Assembly: GCF_000774145.1 (NCBI RefSeq)
Contig: NZ_KN322985.1
Location: forward strand, 395,910 to 459,909
Direction of reading: 5' to 3'
DNA: 64,000 nt
Source: Pseudomonas mediterranea CFBP 5447
GTDB lineage: Bacteria > Pseudomonadota > Gammaproteobacteria > Pseudomonadales > Pseudomonadaceae
Position numbers and translations under genes: made by a program. Every line of letters starts with the position of its first letter. Within the stretch, counting starts at the first letter, position 1. Under the pieces are notes generated by a model. The model saw only the letters and a list, made by a program, of their open reading frames with translations. It made no database searches and was not told where the DNA came from. Positions 8,999 through 18,516 of the stretch are shown here, one piece after another.

Positions 8999-10075
8999 AT
9001 GAAGCGTCGATACAGCTGGCCACTGTGGACCCTCGCGGCCATCGTTGCGGTGCTGGTGGCCCTGCACTTCGCGTTGCCTTACCTCGTGCGCAATTACCTG
9101 AACGACAAACTGGCCGACATGGGCGACTATCGCGGCCAGGTCATTGATGTGGACCTGGCGCTGTGGCGTGGGGCCTACCGGATCAACGGCCTGAAAATCG
9201 TCAAGGTCGACGGCAAGGTCCCGGTACCGTTCGTCGACGCGCCGCTGGTCGACCTGTCGGTCAGCTGGCACTCGCTGTGGTACGACCACGCGGTGGTGGC
9301 CGAGGCGGAGTTCGCCCGCCCCGAAGTGAACTTCGTCGATGGCGGTGGCAACCGGCAGGCCTCCCAGACCGGCCAGGGCACCAACTGGCGCGAGCAACTG
9401 AGCAAACTGCTGCCCATTACCTTCAACGAAGTGCGGATCAGGGAGGGCAAGGTGACCTTTCGCAACTTCAACTCCAAGCCGCCGGTCAACCTGCGGGCCA
9501 CCGAGGTCAACGCCAGCTTCTATAACCTGACCAACGTGGTCGACACCGAAGGCAAACGCGACGCCCGGTTCGAGGGCAAGGCCCTGGTGGCCGAACACGC
9601 GCCGCTGGAGGTGCAAGCCACCTTTGACCCCTTGAGCAAGTTCGAGGATTTCGATTTCCGCCTGCGGGCAAGGAACGTCGAACTCAAGCGCCTGAACGAT
9701 TTCGCCGCGGCCTATGGCAAGTTCGACTTCAACGCCGGCCATGGCGACCTGGTGATCGAAGCTGAAGCAAACAACGCAAAACTCAGCGGTTACATCAAAC
9801 CTTTGCTGCGGGATGTGGATGTATTCGATTGGCAGCAGGATGTGGAAAACGAGAAAAAGAACATTTTCCGCTCGGTCTGGGAAGCGCTGGTCGGCGCCGG
9901 CGAAACGGCCCTGAAGAACCAGCGCAAGAACCAGTTCGCCACGCGGGTTGAACTCAGCGGCAATGTCCATCAACAAGACATCAGCGCCTTCGAAGCCTTC
10001 CTGCAGATCCTGCGCAACGGTTTCGTCGAGGCCTTCAACGCGCGCTACGAACAGCCGCCGCCGTCGAAGGACTAG
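8999..10075 (+). CDS. DUF748-family (AsmA-like) envelope protein
   Basis: 358 residues. A short cytoplasmic tip and one N-terminal membrane segment (about residues 8-28) are followed by a long predicted periplasmic beta-rich region. Phrases such as [18 protein letters not shown] and [12 protein letters not shown] are typical of DUF748 proteins, which belong to the AsmA/TamB-like group of envelope proteins thought to be linked to lipid transport or outer-membrane integrity. The function of this member is unknown. It stands alone, divergent from cysK and followed by a REP doublet. Confidence 0.8.
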   Translation: MKRRYSWPLWTLAAIVAVLVALHFALPYLVRNYLNDKLADMGDYRGQVIDVDLALWRGAYRINGLKIVKVDGKVPVPFVDAPLVDLSVSWHSLWYDHAVVAEAEFARPEVNFVDGGGNRQASQTGQGTNWREQLSKLLPITFNEVRIREGKVTFRNFNSKPPVNLRATEVNASFYNLTNVVDTEGKRDARFEGKALVAEHAPLEVQATFDPLSKFEDFDFRLRARNVELKRLNDFAAAYGKFDFNAGHGDLVIEAEANNAKLSGYIKPLLRDVDVFDWQQDVENEKKNIFRSVWEALVGAGETALKNQRKNQFATRVELSGNVHQQDISAFEAFLQILRNGFVEAFNARYEQPPPSKD

Positions 10076-10086
10076 CGGGATCCTTA

Positions 10087-10182
10087 TGTGGCGAGGGAGC
10101 TTGCTCCCGTTCGAGTGCGCAGCGCTCGTCGGAGTTTTGGGGCCGCTACGCAGCCCAGCGGGAGCAAGCTCCCTCGCCACAA
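10087..10182. repeat. REP doublet, family B
   Basis: GTGGCGAGGGAGCTTGCTCC and the inverse copy GGAGCAAGCTCCCTCGCCAC enclose a spacer of about 55 bp, between the DUF748 gene and the MoxR-type ATPase. Confidence 0.9.
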
Positions 10183-10369
10183 GGTCAGAGGTTGTCCAGC
10201 CTTTAGTCAGCCATCCACCAGGACCGGGTCAACATGTGACGCCCCATTCAGAGACTGAATACAGCGTCTGCGTTCACAGTCGGCGGGACGTCGCGTTATA
10301 GTCGGGCACGATATCTATTTCGCGCGCCCCGCCTTGCCAGGCCGGCGACACCGTTCGAGGAAACTGCAG

Positions 10370-11215
10370 ATGAAGTTCGAAGGCACCAGCGCCTACGTGG
10401 CCACCGATGACCTGAAGCTGGCCGTGAACGCCGCCATTACCCTGGAGCGGCCATTGCTGGTCAAGGGCGAACCGGGCACCGGCAAGACCATGCTGGCCGA
10501 ACAACTGGCGGAGTCCTTCGGCGCGCGCTTGATCACCTGGCACATCAAATCCACCACCAAGGCTCACCAGGGTTTGTACGAGTACGACGCGGTCAGCCGC
10601 CTGCGGGACTCGCAACTGGGCGTGGACAAGGTTCATGACGTACGCAACTACCTGAAGAAGGGCAAGCTCTGGGAAGCGTTCGAGTCCGAGGAACGGGTCA
10701 TCCTGTTGATCGACGAGATCGACAAGGCCGACATCGAGTTTCCCAACGACCTGCTGCAGGAACTCGACAAAATGGAGTTCTACGTCTACGAGACCGATGA
10801 AACCATCAAGGCGAAGCAGCGCCCGATCATCATCATTACCTCCAACAACGAGAAAGAGCTGCCGGATGCGTTCCTGCGCCGCTGCTTCTTCCACTACATC
10901 GCCTTCCCGGACCGCGTCACCCTGCAGAAAATCGTCGATGTGCACTACCCGGACATCAAGAAAGACCTGGTCAGCGAAGCGCTGGACGTGTTCTTCGACG
11001 TGCGCAAAGTACCGGGTCTGAAGAAGAAACCCTCCACTTCCGAGCTGGTGGACTGGCTCAAGCTGCTGATGGCCGACAACATCGGCGAAGCAGTGCTGCG
11101 CGAGCGCGATCCGACCAAGGCCATTCCGCCGCTGGCCGGTGCCCTGGTCAAGAACGAACAGGACGTGCAGTTGCTTGAGCGCCTGGCGTTCATGAGCCGT
11201 CGCGGCACGCGTTGA
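10370..11215 (+). CDS. MoxR-type AAA+ ATPase
   Basis: 281-residue AAA+ ATPase of the MoxR class. Walker A GEPGTGKT is at residues 33-40, Walker B LLIDEIDKAD near 110-120, sensor 1 IIITSNNEKELPDAF near 145-160, and the arginine finger follows in FLRRC. The ATG at 10370 gives the protein N-terminus MKFEGTSAYVATDDL normal for the family. An upstream frame extension is unsupported. MoxR ATPases act as chaperones or remodelling factors with a VWA-domain partner, and the next gene (34 bp downstream) encodes one. The client protein is not evident from the neighbours. Confidence 0.92.
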   Translation: MKFEGTSAYVATDDLKLAVNAAITLERPLLVKGEPGTGKTMLAEQLAESFGARLITWHIKSTTKAHQGLYEYDAVSRLRDSQLGVDKVHDVRNYLKKGKLWEAFESEERVILLIDEIDKADIEFPNDLLQELDKMEFYVYETDETIKAKQRPIIIITSNNEKELPDAFLRRCFFHYIAFPDRVTLQKIVDVHYPDIKKDLVSEALDVFFDVRKVPGLKKKPSTSELVDWLKLLMADNIGEAVLRERDPTKAIPPLAGALVKNEQDVQLLERLAFMSRRGTR

Positions 11216-11249
11216 GCCCTCTTCGTCAACAAGCGCGAGGGCAACTGCC

Positions 11250-12428
11250 ATGCTGCTGAACCTGTTCAATGAGATGCGCGCCGCCAAGGTGCCCGTGTCG
11301 GTGCGTGAGCTGCTCGATTTGATCAACGCGCTGAAACAGCGGGTGATCTTTGCCGACATGGACGAATTCTATTACTTGTCCCGGGCGATCCTGGTGAAGG
11401 ACGAGCGCCATTTCGACAAGTTCGACCGGGCGTTCGCCGCTTACTTCAACGGTCTGGAAAAACTCGACGACCATCTCCAGGCGCTGATTCCCGAAGACTG
11501 GTTGCGCAAGGAATTCGAACGTTCGCTGAGCGATGAGGAGCGGGCGCAGATCCAGTCCCTGGGTGGCCTGGACAAGCTGATCGAGGAATTCAAGAAGCGC
11601 CTGGAAGAACAGAAGGAACGCCATGCCGGCGGCAACAAGTGGATCGGCACTGGCGGCACCAGTCCGTTCGGCTCCGGCGGCTTCAATCCCGAAGGCATCC
11701 GCGTCGGCGACGCCGGCAAACGCCAGGGCAAGGCCGTGAAGGTCTGGGACCAGCGCGAGTACAAGAACCTCGACGACCAGGTGGAACTGGGCACCCGCAA
11801 CATCAAGATCGCCCTGCGCCGCCTGCGCAAGTTCGCCCGCCAGGGCGCAGCCGAAGAACTGGACATCGATGGCACCATCGACCACACCGCCCGGGACGCC
11901 GGCCTGTTGAACATCCAGATGCGCCCCGAGCGACGCAATACCGTCAAGCTGTTGCTGCTGTTCGACATCGGCGGCTCGATGGACGCCCACGTGAAAATCT
12001 GCGAAGAACTGTTCTCGGCCTGCAAGACCGAGTTCAAGCATCTGGAGTACTTCTACTTCCACAACTTCGTGTACGAGTCGGTGTGGAAAAACAACCTGCG
12101 CCGCACCTCGGAACGCACCTCGACCCAGGACCTGCTGCACAAGTACGGCGCCGACTACAAAGTGATCTTCATCGGCGACGCCGCCATGGCCCCTTATGAA
12201 ATCACCCAGGCCGGCGGCAGCGTCGAACACTGGAACGAGGAAGCGGGTTATGTGTGGATGCAGCGATTCATGGAGAAATACAAGAAACTCATCTGGATCA
12301 ACCCCTACCCGAAAGACACCTGGGGCTACACCGCCTCGACCAACATCGTTCGGGAATTGGTGGAGGATCGGATGTATCCGCTGACCCTGCGGGGGTTGGA
12401 GGAAGGGATGCGGTTCCTTTCCAAGTAA
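11250..12428 (+). CDS. VWA domain-containing CoxE-like protein
   Basis: 392 residues, partner of the preceding MoxR ATPase. An alpha-helical N-terminal half contains a charged, glutamate/lysine-rich region (EEFKKRLEEQKERH) and a glycine-rich linker near 130-155, followed by a VWA domain. The metal-binding motif reads FDIGGSMD near residues 236-246, so the first serine of the usual DxSxS is glycine. I recall the same D-x-G-G-S form in CoxE-like relatives, so this is probably normal for the family. Predicted soluble. Gene order ATPase-VWA matches MoxR/CoxE and RavA/ViaA-type pairs. Confidence 0.88.
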   Translation: MLLNLFNEMRAAKVPVSVRELLDLINALKQRVIFADMDEFYYLSRAILVKDERHFDKFDRAFAAYFNGLEKLDDHLQALIPEDWLRKEFERSLSDEERAQIQSLGGLDKLIEEFKKRLEEQKERHAGGNKWIGTGGTSPFGSGGFNPEGIRVGDAGKRQGKAVKVWDQREYKNLDDQVELGTRNIKIALRRLRKFARQGAAEELDIDGTIDHTARDAGLLNIQMRPERRNTVKLLLLFDIGGSMDAHVKICEELFSACKTEFKHLEYFYFHNFVYESVWKNNLRRTSERTSTQDLLHKYGADYKVIFIGDAAMAPYEITQAGGSVEHWNEEAGYVWMQRFMEKYKKLIWINPYPKDTWGYTASTNIVRELVEDRMYPLTLRGLEEGMRFLSK

Positions 12429-12450
12429 GATTTTTACCGCCTGACAGGGC

Positions 12451-12526
12451 CTCATCGCGAGCAGGCTCGCTCCCACAGGGATCTGTGTGGCGAAGATCCA
12501 ATGTGGGAGCGAGCCTGCTCGCGATG
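12451..12526. repeat. REP doublet, family A (short form)
   Basis: CATCGCGAGCAGGCTCGCTC and its inverse complement, separated by about 25 bp, sit between the convergent VWA gene and pxpC. Confidence 0.9.
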
Positions 12527-12529
12527 CTT

Positions 12530-13450
12530 TCAGCGGTCCATGAATCCGCGCAAACACTCCACCTGCTGCCGATGCGCAACCTCCTGCACCACCGGCCGCA
12601 ACCGCACCTGCGTGCCTGGCAGGCATTGCGCCAGCCGCGCCAGGGCCAATGGCGTCAAGGCACCCAGGCGTGGGTAGCCGCCAATGGTCTGCCGGTCGTT
12701 GAGCAGCACGATCGGCTGGCCGTCCGGCGGTACCTGCACGGCCCCCAGGGGAATGCCCTCGGAAATCATCGCAGGCCCCTGGTATTCCAGCGCGGCGCCC
12801 AGCAAGCGGATGCCCATGCGGTCGGCGCGGCTGTCCAGCGTCCAAGGCGTATTGAACGCATCGAACAGGCTCCGTCCACTGAACGCGCCATTCTGCGCGC
12901 CCAGGATCAGCTCCAGCGGCTGGGCCTGCTGGAAATCCGGAATCAGCCTGCCCGGCATCGGCCGGGGCGTGACCGGGCCTGAATAGCTCAAATGCTCGCC
13001 ACGGCCCAGCGCTCGCCCCAGTCCATCCAGGCCGCCGAGCTCTTCACGCACCACCGTCGCCCGGCTGCCCAGCACCGCCGGTGCATCGAAGCCACCGGGG
13101 GCCGCGAGGTACGCCCGGGCACCCAGCACAGGTTGGGTCAACGCCAGGGTCTGACCCTTGCGCAAACTGAAATAACGCCACGCTGCCACGGCCTGGCCGT
13201 CCAGCCGAGCCCCGAGGTCCGCCCCGGCCAGCGCCAGTACACAATCCTCTTCGGCCACCACCGTGAAACCACCGAGGGTGATCTCCACTACCGTCGCGTC
13301 CAGGGCATTGCCCAGCATCCAGTTGGCCCAGGCCATCGACAGCCAGTCCGCCGCGCCGCCCTGGGTCACGCCCAGATGCCTGACGCCGAAACGGCCACCG
13401 TCCTGCAACAGGCACAGCGGTGTGCTGGCCTCGATCAACAAACGGCTCAT
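12530..13450 (-). CDS. pxpC: 5-oxoprolinase subunit PxpC (KipA-like carboxyltransferase family)
   Basis: 306 residues. Subunit C of the ATP-dependent 5-oxoprolinase PxpABC, which opens 5-oxoproline (pyroglutamate) to glutamate. The sequence carries the biotin-dependent carboxyltransferase-like features LQDGGRFGVRHLGVTQGGAAD near the N-terminus and DRMGIRLLG and PVVLLNDRQTIGGYP-like stretches (here QPIVLLNDRQTIGGYPRLG) in the C-terminal half. The ATG at 13450 overlaps the stop of pxpB by four bases, implying translational coupling. Last gene of the MFS-pxpA-pxpB-pxpC unit. Confidence 0.93.
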   Translation of the reverse strand: MSRLLIEASTPLCLLQDGGRFGVRHLGVTQGGAADWLSMAWANWMLGNALDATVVEITLGGFTVVAEEDCVLALAGADLGARLDGQAVAAWRYFSLRKGQTLALTQPVLGARAYLAAPGGFDAPAVLGSRATVVREELGGLDGLGRALGRGEHLSYSGPVTPRPMPGRLIPDFQQAQPLELILGAQNGAFSGRSLFDAFNTPWTLDSRADRMGIRLLGAALEYQGPAMISEGIPLGAVQVPPDGQPIVLLNDRQTIGGYPRLGALTPLALARLAQCLPGTQVRLRPVVQEVAHRQQVECLRGFMDR

Positions 13451-14151
13451 GCCAGGGCCTCCTGCGGTGTGTCGTCACCACCCAATGCGATGAATTCGGC
13501 GTGATCCACGGCGACGAAGCGCACCGTGTCGCCGGGCTGCATCAGGCTGTAGCCGTCACGTTCGCGATCGAACAATTTGGCCGGAGTACGACCGATCAGG
13601 TTCCAGCCGCCGGGCGACACCAATGGGTACGCCGCGGTCTGGCGCTCGGCGATGCCGACGCTGCCCGCCGCCACCCGCTTGCGCGGCGTGTCCAGGCGCG
13701 GCGCGGCCAGCACTTCGTCCACCAGCCCCATGAAGGCAAATCCGGGGGCAAAGCCCAGGGCAAACACCTGGTATTCGTGCTCGCTGTGGCGACGGATCAC
13801 CTGCTCCACCGTCAACCCGCTGCGACTCGACAACAGGCTCAGTTCAGGCCCGACGCTGGGGTCGTACCACACCGGCAGCACATGGCGCTGGCCGACCGAC
13901 CGGGCATCGGGGGACAAATTGTTCAGCGCCTCGTTGACCAGATCCCGAGCCTGTGCCGGGTTCAGCGCCAGCATGTCGTAATGCACCATCAATGTGGTGT
14001 AGGACGGCACCAGGTCGATCAGGTACTCGGCGAACACCTCGCGCAGGCGCTCGCTGGCGGCGAGCATCCATGGCATGTGGTTCTCGGCGATCTCATCGAA
14101 CAGGCGCACCATCAGGCAGTCCACCGCCACCACTTCCACCCGTGGTTTCAT
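13447..14151 (-). CDS. pxpB: 5-oxoprolinase subunit PxpB (KipI-like)
   Basis: 234 residues. Subunit B of 5-oxoprolinase. Family signatures are the central [18 protein letters not shown] stretch (here [14 protein letters not shown]) and [15 protein letters not shown], followed by [16 protein letters not shown] and [12 protein letters not shown]. It overlaps both pxpA upstream and pxpC downstream by four bases each, so the three subunits are probably made in equal amounts. KipI homologues in Bacillus inhibit a sporulation kinase, but with pxpA and pxpC adjacent the metabolic role is much more likely. Confidence 0.94.
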   Translation of the reverse strand: MKPRVEVVAVDCLMVRLFDEIAENHMPWMLAASERLREVFAEYLIDLVPSYTTLMVHYDMLALNPAQARDLVNEALNNLSPDARSVGQRHVLPVWYDPSVGPELSLLSSRSGLTVEQVIRRHSEHEYQVFALGFAPGFAFMGLVDEVLAAPRLDTPRKRVAAGSVGIAERQTAAYPLVSPGGWNLIGRTPAKLFDRERDGYSLMQPGDTVRFVAVDHAEFIALGGDDTPQEALA

Positions 14152-14900
14152 GATGTACGCTGCCCGTCCAGCGCCTCACGGATGCGTTGCACCGCCGCCA
14201 CGGAGTTGGCGTTGTCACCGTGCACGCACAAGGTATTGGCATGCAGGAGCAACGCGCTGCCATCGCTGGCGGTCAGCGAGTCGCCGCGGGCGATGGTCAG
14301 GGCCTGGCCGATGATGACCTCGGCGTCGTGATGCACCGCGCCCGGCAACTGCCGTGAAACCAGGTGGCCGGCGCTGTCGTAGGCACGGTCGGCGAAGGCT
14401 TCGAACCACAACGTCAGGCCATATTCGTCGCCCAGGGCCTGGGCGGCGCTGTTGTCCCGGGTCGCCATCAGCATCAGCGGCAACTGCGGGTCGTAGGCCG
14501 CGACAGCCTGGATCACGGCACGCAACTGCGCCGGGTTGGCCATCATGTCGTTGTACATCGCGCCATGGGGTTTGACGTAGCTGACCCGTCCGCCCTGGGC
14601 CCGACAAATGCCGTCGAGGGCACCGATCTGGTAATGCAGCAGGTCCTGCAGTTCCTGGGCGGTATAGGCCATGGAGCGACGGCCGAAACCCGCCAGGTCC
14701 TGATAGGCCGGGTGTGCGCCGATTTTTACGCCATGGCGCAGGGCCAGGCTGACGGTCTTGCGCATGATGCTCGGGTCACCGGCATGAAAACCGCAGGCGA
14801 TGTTGGCGCAATCGATGAAGGGCATCACCTCGGCGTCAAGACCCATGGTCCAGTTGCCGAAGCTTTCGCCGATGTCGCAGTTCAATAGCAGGCGGTTCAC
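14148..14900 (-). CDS. pxpA: 5-oxoprolinase subunit PxpA (LamB/YcsF family)
   Basis: 250 residues. Catalytic-type subunit of the PxpABC 5-oxoprolinase. The N-terminus [14 protein letters not shown] and the segments [11 protein letters not shown] and [15 protein letters not shown] are diagnostic for the LamB/YcsF family. I chose the GTG at 14900, which has AGGAG eight bases upstream and starts right at the conserved N-terminus. The longer frame from 14948 adds an unrelated leader. It lies 58 bp downstream of the MFS transporter and overlaps pxpB by four bases. Confidence 0.94.
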   Translation of the reverse strand: MNRLLLNCDIGESFGNWTMGLDAEVMPFIDCANIACGFHAGDPSIMRKTVSLALRHGVKIGAHPAYQDLAGFGRRSMAYTAQELQDLLHYQIGALDGICRAQGGRVSYVKPHGAMYNDMMANPAQLRAVIQAVAAYDPQLPLMLMATRDNSAAQALGDEYGLTLWFEAFADRAYDSAGHLVSRQLPGAVHHDAEVIIGQALTIARGDSLTASDGSALLLHANTLCVHGDNANSVAAVQRIREALDGQRTS

Positions 14901-14958
14901 AGTGAACGCTCCTGTAGGTTGTTTCTGGCCATGGGGCATGTGCCCCACAGGTTATCAG

Positions 14959-16245
14959 TTACTCGGCATCCAATTGTTTGCCTTGGGTTTCCGGCAGGCT
15001 GAGGGCCGCCAGGATCACCACACCGTAGGACACGGCCGCGAACGCACCGATGCCGACACTCAACGGTACCTTCTGGCTCAGCAGGCCGATCAGCAGCGGA
15101 AACAGCGCCGCCAGTGCCCGACCGATGTTGTAGCAGAAACCCTGACCCGAACCGCGGATGCGGGTCGGAAACAGTTCGGTAAGGAACGAGCCCATGCCGC
15201 TGAACATCCCCGACGCGAAGAAGCCCAGGGGGAAGCCCAGCCAGAGCATCACGTTATTGCTCACCGGCATCTGGGTGTACAGCAACACGATGACGAACGA
15301 ACCGATGGCGAACAGGACAAAGTTCTTCTTGCGGCCCAGGATGTCGGTCAAGTAGGCGCTGATGACGTAGCCCACATAGGAACCGACGATCACCATCGCC
15401 AGGTAGCCACCGGTACCCAGCACGCTCAAGCCGCGCTCATTCTTGAGGAAAGTCGGCAACCACGAGGTGATGGCGTAGTAGCCACCCAGCGCACCGGTGG
15501 TCAGCAACGAAGCGCGAATCGTGGTGAAGAGGATGCCGGGGGCGAAAATCTCGTAGAACTTCGCCGGATTGCTCGGTTCCTCACGGGCCTTGGTCTGGTT
15601 ATAGATCTCCGGGTCCTTGACCAGTCGCCGGACGAAAATCACGAATATCGCCGGGACCAGGCCAAGCATGAACAGGGCGCGCCAGGCGTCTTCCGGCGCC
15701 AGCACCGAGAACAGCAGCGCATACAGAATCGCCGTCATGCCCCAACCCAGCGCCCAGCCCGCCTGCACCATGCCAACCGCCTTGCCGCGGTCCTTGGCAC
15801 GGATCACCTCGCCCATCAGCACCGCGCCGGCGGTCCATTCGCCGCCGAAGCCGAAGCCCATCAGGGTACGGGCGATCAGCAGCTGTTCATAACTCTGGGC
15901 CAGGCCACACAGGAAGGTGAAGAAGGCGAACCACAGCACGGTCAGTTGCAAGGTACGGACCCGACCGATACGGTCCGAGAGGATACCGGCTATCCAGCCG
16001 CCAAGGGCCGAGGCGATCAAGGTGCTGGTGTGGATCAGCCCTGCTTGCCCGGTGGTGATGCCCCACATCGCGATCAGGGTCGGTACCACGAAACTGAGCA
16101 TCTGCGTGTCCATGCCGTCCAGGGCATAACCGATCTTGCAGCTCCAGAAGGTGCGGCGTTCCTGCTGATTGATGTTGCGGTACCAGCCGAACGGACCGGA
16201 ACGGGCCTGGGGTTGGCGGACGCCGAGTGTGTCAGGGGCACTCAT
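14959..16245 (-). CDS. MFS transporter upstream of pxpABC
   Basis: 428 residues with about twelve membrane segments. Major facilitator motifs are clear: GWIAGILSDRIGRVRTL (motif A, loop 2-3), GFGFGGEWTAGAVLMGE, and DILGRKKNF in the second half. This is the metabolite:H+ symporter/sialic-acid type of MFS. It is the first gene of a unit with pxpABC, which suggests import of 5-oxoproline or a related compound, but the substrate is inference. The start codon is preceded by GGAGAACC and by an AACAATAA motif that could bind Hfq/Crc. Confidence 0.88.
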   Translation of the reverse strand: MSAPDTLGVRQPQARSGPFGWYRNINQQERRTFWSCKIGYALDGMDTQMLSFVVPTLIAMWGITTGQAGLIHTSTLIASALGGWIAGILSDRIGRVRTLQLTVLWFAFFTFLCGLAQSYEQLLIARTLMGFGFGGEWTAGAVLMGEVIRAKDRGKAVGMVQAGWALGWGMTAILYALLFSVLAPEDAWRALFMLGLVPAIFVIFVRRLVKDPEIYNQTKAREEPSNPAKFYEIFAPGILFTTIRASLLTTGALGGYYAITSWLPTFLKNERGLSVLGTGGYLAMVIVGSYVGYVISAYLTDILGRKKNFVLFAIGSFVIVLLYTQMPVSNNVMLWLGFPLGFFASGMFSGMGSFLTELFPTRIRGSGQGFCYNIGRALAALFPLLIGLLSQKVPLSVGIGAFAAVSYGVVILAALSLPETQGKQLDAE

Positions 16246-16262
16246 GGTGGTTCTCCACGGTT

Positions 16263-16270
16263 TTATTGTT
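16263..16270 (-). promoter_or_regulatory. Candidate Hfq/Crc site before the MFS-pxpABC unit
   Basis: AACAATAA on the minus strand, 17 bases before the MFS start codon and next to its ribosome site. It matches the AAnAAnAA catabolite-activity motif through which Hfq and Crc repress translation of carbon-uptake genes in Pseudomonas. Confidence 0.5.
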
Positions 16271-16410
16271 ATAAGCCTCGACGCTGCGAACGTAGAGACC
16301 GGTTGCGCCGATTCTTGAGCCCACGGCGCCGCGCGTCCAACGAATAAAATCGCGGACGGGTCATAAGAAAAAGTTGATTGGGTGGGAAACGGGGGCTTGG
16401 CTACTCACCA

Positions 16411-16540
16411 TTGTGGCGAGGGGATTCATCCCCGCTGGGCTGCGAAGCAGCCCCAAAAAACATCAGCCCCAGTGGTGTGTCAGACAGATCCAATGGGGCT
16501 GCTTCGCAGCCCAGCGGGGATAAATCCCCTCGCCACAAAA
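16411..16540. repeat. REP doublet, family B (long form)
   Basis: TGTGGCGAGGGGATTCATCC and its inverse complement bracket a long spacer in which GGGCTGCGAAGCAGCCCC and its complement pair, with GTGTGTCAGACAGATC at the centre. It fills most of the gap between the MFS gene and the DUF2937 gene. Confidence 0.9.
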
Positions 16541-16561
16541 AAAGCTGTTTTGATCTCGGTG

Positions 16562-17104
16562 TTACAGCCCGCGCAAATCCCGCTCTTCAATCGGCCGGCT
16601 CTGGCGCAGGCGCTTGCCGCCCAGCACCACCCAGTCGATCAGGCGGAACAGGCATTCCAGGCCGAACGACAGCAGCATGGCGCCGCCGATGCCCCAGATC
16701 ATCGCTTCGGGGGTCAGCAGGATCTGGTAGCTGTAGCCGTTCCAGGTTTCCTTGCGGATGTCCGGATCGGCGGCCAGCGCCACTTGCAGCAAGCGGATAT
16801 ACCACGGGCCTTGCATCGCCTGGTATTGCTTGTCCAACGCTTGCTGGCGCACCAGCAGGGTGTTCAGGCTGTCGGCATCGCTGCGAAAGATCGGGTCCTC
16901 GCTGGCACGGTAATGAGCCACCAGGGCCTGTATGTCACCCTTGAAAAACTGGTTGGCGGTGCCCTGGAACCCTTGCAGGCTGTTCTGGGCCTCGATCAGG
17001 TGCGCTTCGACCCGCTTGGCGTAATCGCTGATGAAACCCGGCACCTGGACGCCGACCAGCAGGCCCACTGCAAACAACACCAACCGTAGATAACTGAGCA
17101 GCAT
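16562..17104 (-). CDS. DUF2937-family membrane protein
   Basis: 180 residues. The N-terminal membrane segment LRLVLFAVGLLVGVQVPGF, a soluble alpha-helical middle that may be periplasmic, and a C-terminal membrane segment (MIWGIGGAMLLSFGLECLF) ending in a basic tail match the DUF2937 family layout and length. Function unknown. It is the last of three closely spaced minus-strand genes (membrane protein, amidotransferase, DUF2937), with a 12-bp gap to the amidotransferase. Confidence 0.8.
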   Translation of the reverse strand: MLLSYLRLVLFAVGLLVGVQVPGFISDYAKRVEAHLIEAQNSLQGFQGTANQFFKGDIQALVAHYRASEDPIFRSDADSLNTLLVRQQALDKQYQAMQGPWYIRLLQVALAADPDIRKETWNGYSYQILLTPEAMIWGIGGAMLLSFGLECLFRLIDWVVLGGKRLRQSRPIEERDLRGL

Positions 17105-17116
17105 AACGTGACGTCC

Positions 17117-17893
17117 TTATTCGGTGCGGCCATGGCTGACGCATTCGCCGCGTCGCCACAGGCTCCATTGGCCCGGTTCGTAGCGGGTCCAGGTTTCGTT
17201 TTCGGTCAAGGGTTCGGTGGCGATCACCGTGACCACGTCGTTGGGCGTGGTTTCGGCCTGGAAATCCACGATCACATCCACATCCTTGAGCCGCGCCGGG
17301 CCAAACGGCGCGCGACGGGTGATCTGGGCCAGTTTGGTCGAGCAATAGCAGAACAGCCAGTCGCCATCGCTGAGCAGGCAATTGAACACACCCTTGCTGC
17401 GGTACTCGGAACAGGCCTGGATCAGCGACGGCAGCAATAACTCCACCTCCACCGGTTCCGGAAAAGCCTGGCGCACACGGTTGAGCAGGTCGCAGAACGC
17501 CGCTTCGCTGTCGGTATCGCCCACCGGGCGGTAGAAACTTACCGCCGGCTGGAAACCCGCGAGCTGGCCGTTATGGGCAAAACACCAGTTGCGCCCCCAC
17601 AGCTCGCGCACGAACGGGTGGGTGTTGGAGAGGCAGACCTTGCCGACATTGGCCTGGCGGATATGCCCGATCACCACTTCGCTCTTGATCGGATAGCGCT
17701 GCACCAGGTTCGCCACTTCCGACTCGCTGCTGGCTGCCGGGTCCTGGAACAGGCGCAGGCCACGGCCTTCATAGAACGCGATACCCCAACCGTCCCGGTG
17801 CGGCCCGGTCTTGCCGCCGCGCTGCATCAGCCCGGTGAAGCTGAACACGATGTCGGTCGGCACATTGGCACTCATGCCCAGTAACTCACACAT
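17117..17893 (-). CDS. Class II glutamine amidotransferase (YafJ-like)
   Basis: 258 residues. An N-terminal nucleophile amidotransferase: the catalytic cysteine is residue 2 ([10 protein letters not shown]), and the glutaminase motifs [41 protein letters not shown] and GDTDSEAAF are all present. There is no synthase domain, as in YafJ. Such proteins are inferred amidohydrolases with unknown substrate. It lies in an operon-like run between a small membrane protein and DUF2937. Confidence 0.93.
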   Translation of the reverse strand: MCELLGMSANVPTDIVFSFTGLMQRGGKTGPHRDGWGIAFYEGRGLRLFQDPAASSESEVANLVQRYPIKSEVVIGHIRQANVGKVCLSNTHPFVRELWGRNWCFAHNGQLAGFQPAVSFYRPVGDTDSEAAFCDLLNRVRQAFPEPVEVELLLPSLIQACSEYRSKGVFNCLLSDGDWLFCYCSTKLAQITRRAPFGPARLKDVDVIVDFQAETTPNDVVTVIATEPLTENETWTRYEPGQWSLWRRGECVSHGRTE

Positions 17894-17925
17894 GCTCGGA
17901 CTCTCGCTTGAAGGGGCAGGCCGGG

Positions 17926-18426
17926 TTACAGACGCGGCTCGATACGCGAACGCTGGGGATTGCTCGGCACCGGCGGGCGACCGTAACGGTCATCGCCGGC
18001 CACGCCGAACGGCGGCTCGTCATCCTCCGCATCAGCCGCGGCGGCAGCCGCTTTTGCGGCGGCGGCCCGTTCCTTGCGGGCGTTGGAAGCACGCTCGATG
18101 GGGAAGCGGATCAATGCAAAGATCAAATAGACGCCGAAGGCGATCATGCCGTACATGAGCAGATCGGATGCCGCGCGCCAGACGTTGTTGCCCACCTTGA
18201 ACAGAATATCCAGGGCAACAATGGCCAGGGCCGGGGCGAATTTGTCCTTCACCGGGTCGACAATGGTGGGGCAGAACAGCAACACCGCCATCAGCAACCG
18301 CAGCGGCTCGCGCAACCAGCGCCACATCCAGCGGGTGATGCGCATCCATACCAGCAGGCAGCCCAGTGCGGCGAAGGCGTAGAGGCCCCAGGCGATCAGA
18401 TAGTCGTTCTCGGTCATGGTGTCCAT
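17926..18426 (-). CDS. Small membrane protein of unknown function
   Basis: 166 residues with about four hydrophobic segments (near residues 9-28, 38-55, 60-75 and 88-110), then a coiled, alanine-rich stretch ([14 protein letters not shown]) and a proline-rich tail ([12 protein letters not shown]). I do not recognise a characterised family. An alternative start is the ATG nine bases downstream at 18417 ([11 protein letters not shown]). Neither start has a strong ribosome site. It is the first gene of the run ending in DUF2937 and is divergent from the oligopeptidase gene. Confidence 0.75.
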   Translation of the reverse strand: MDTMTENDYLIAWGLYAFAALGCLLVWMRITRWMWRWLREPLRLLMAVLLFCPTIVDPVKDKFAPALAIVALDILFKVGNNVWRAASDLLMYGMIAFGVYLIFALIRFPIERASNARKERAAAAKAAAAAADAEDDEPPFGVAGDDRYGRPPVPSNPQRSRIEPRL

Positions 18427-18516
18427 GGCAAGGCAGGCAAATAGGCGCTTATAGTAACGGCTTTTCGCCCGTCAGGCTGCCCAGACGTGCGCCATGAATA
18501 TGTTCGAGAGCCTTTC

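Noticed and set aside
11250..12428. VWA metal motif DIGGSM read as a lost MIDAS site
   Set aside because: The same D-x-G-G-S wording is, as I recall, usual in CoxE-like relatives, so it is not a specific defect of this gene.
14800..16347. 515-codon plus-strand frame across the MFS gene
   Set aside because: Antisense to an obvious twelve-segment transporter; composition rich in Q, H and R, no recognisable domain.
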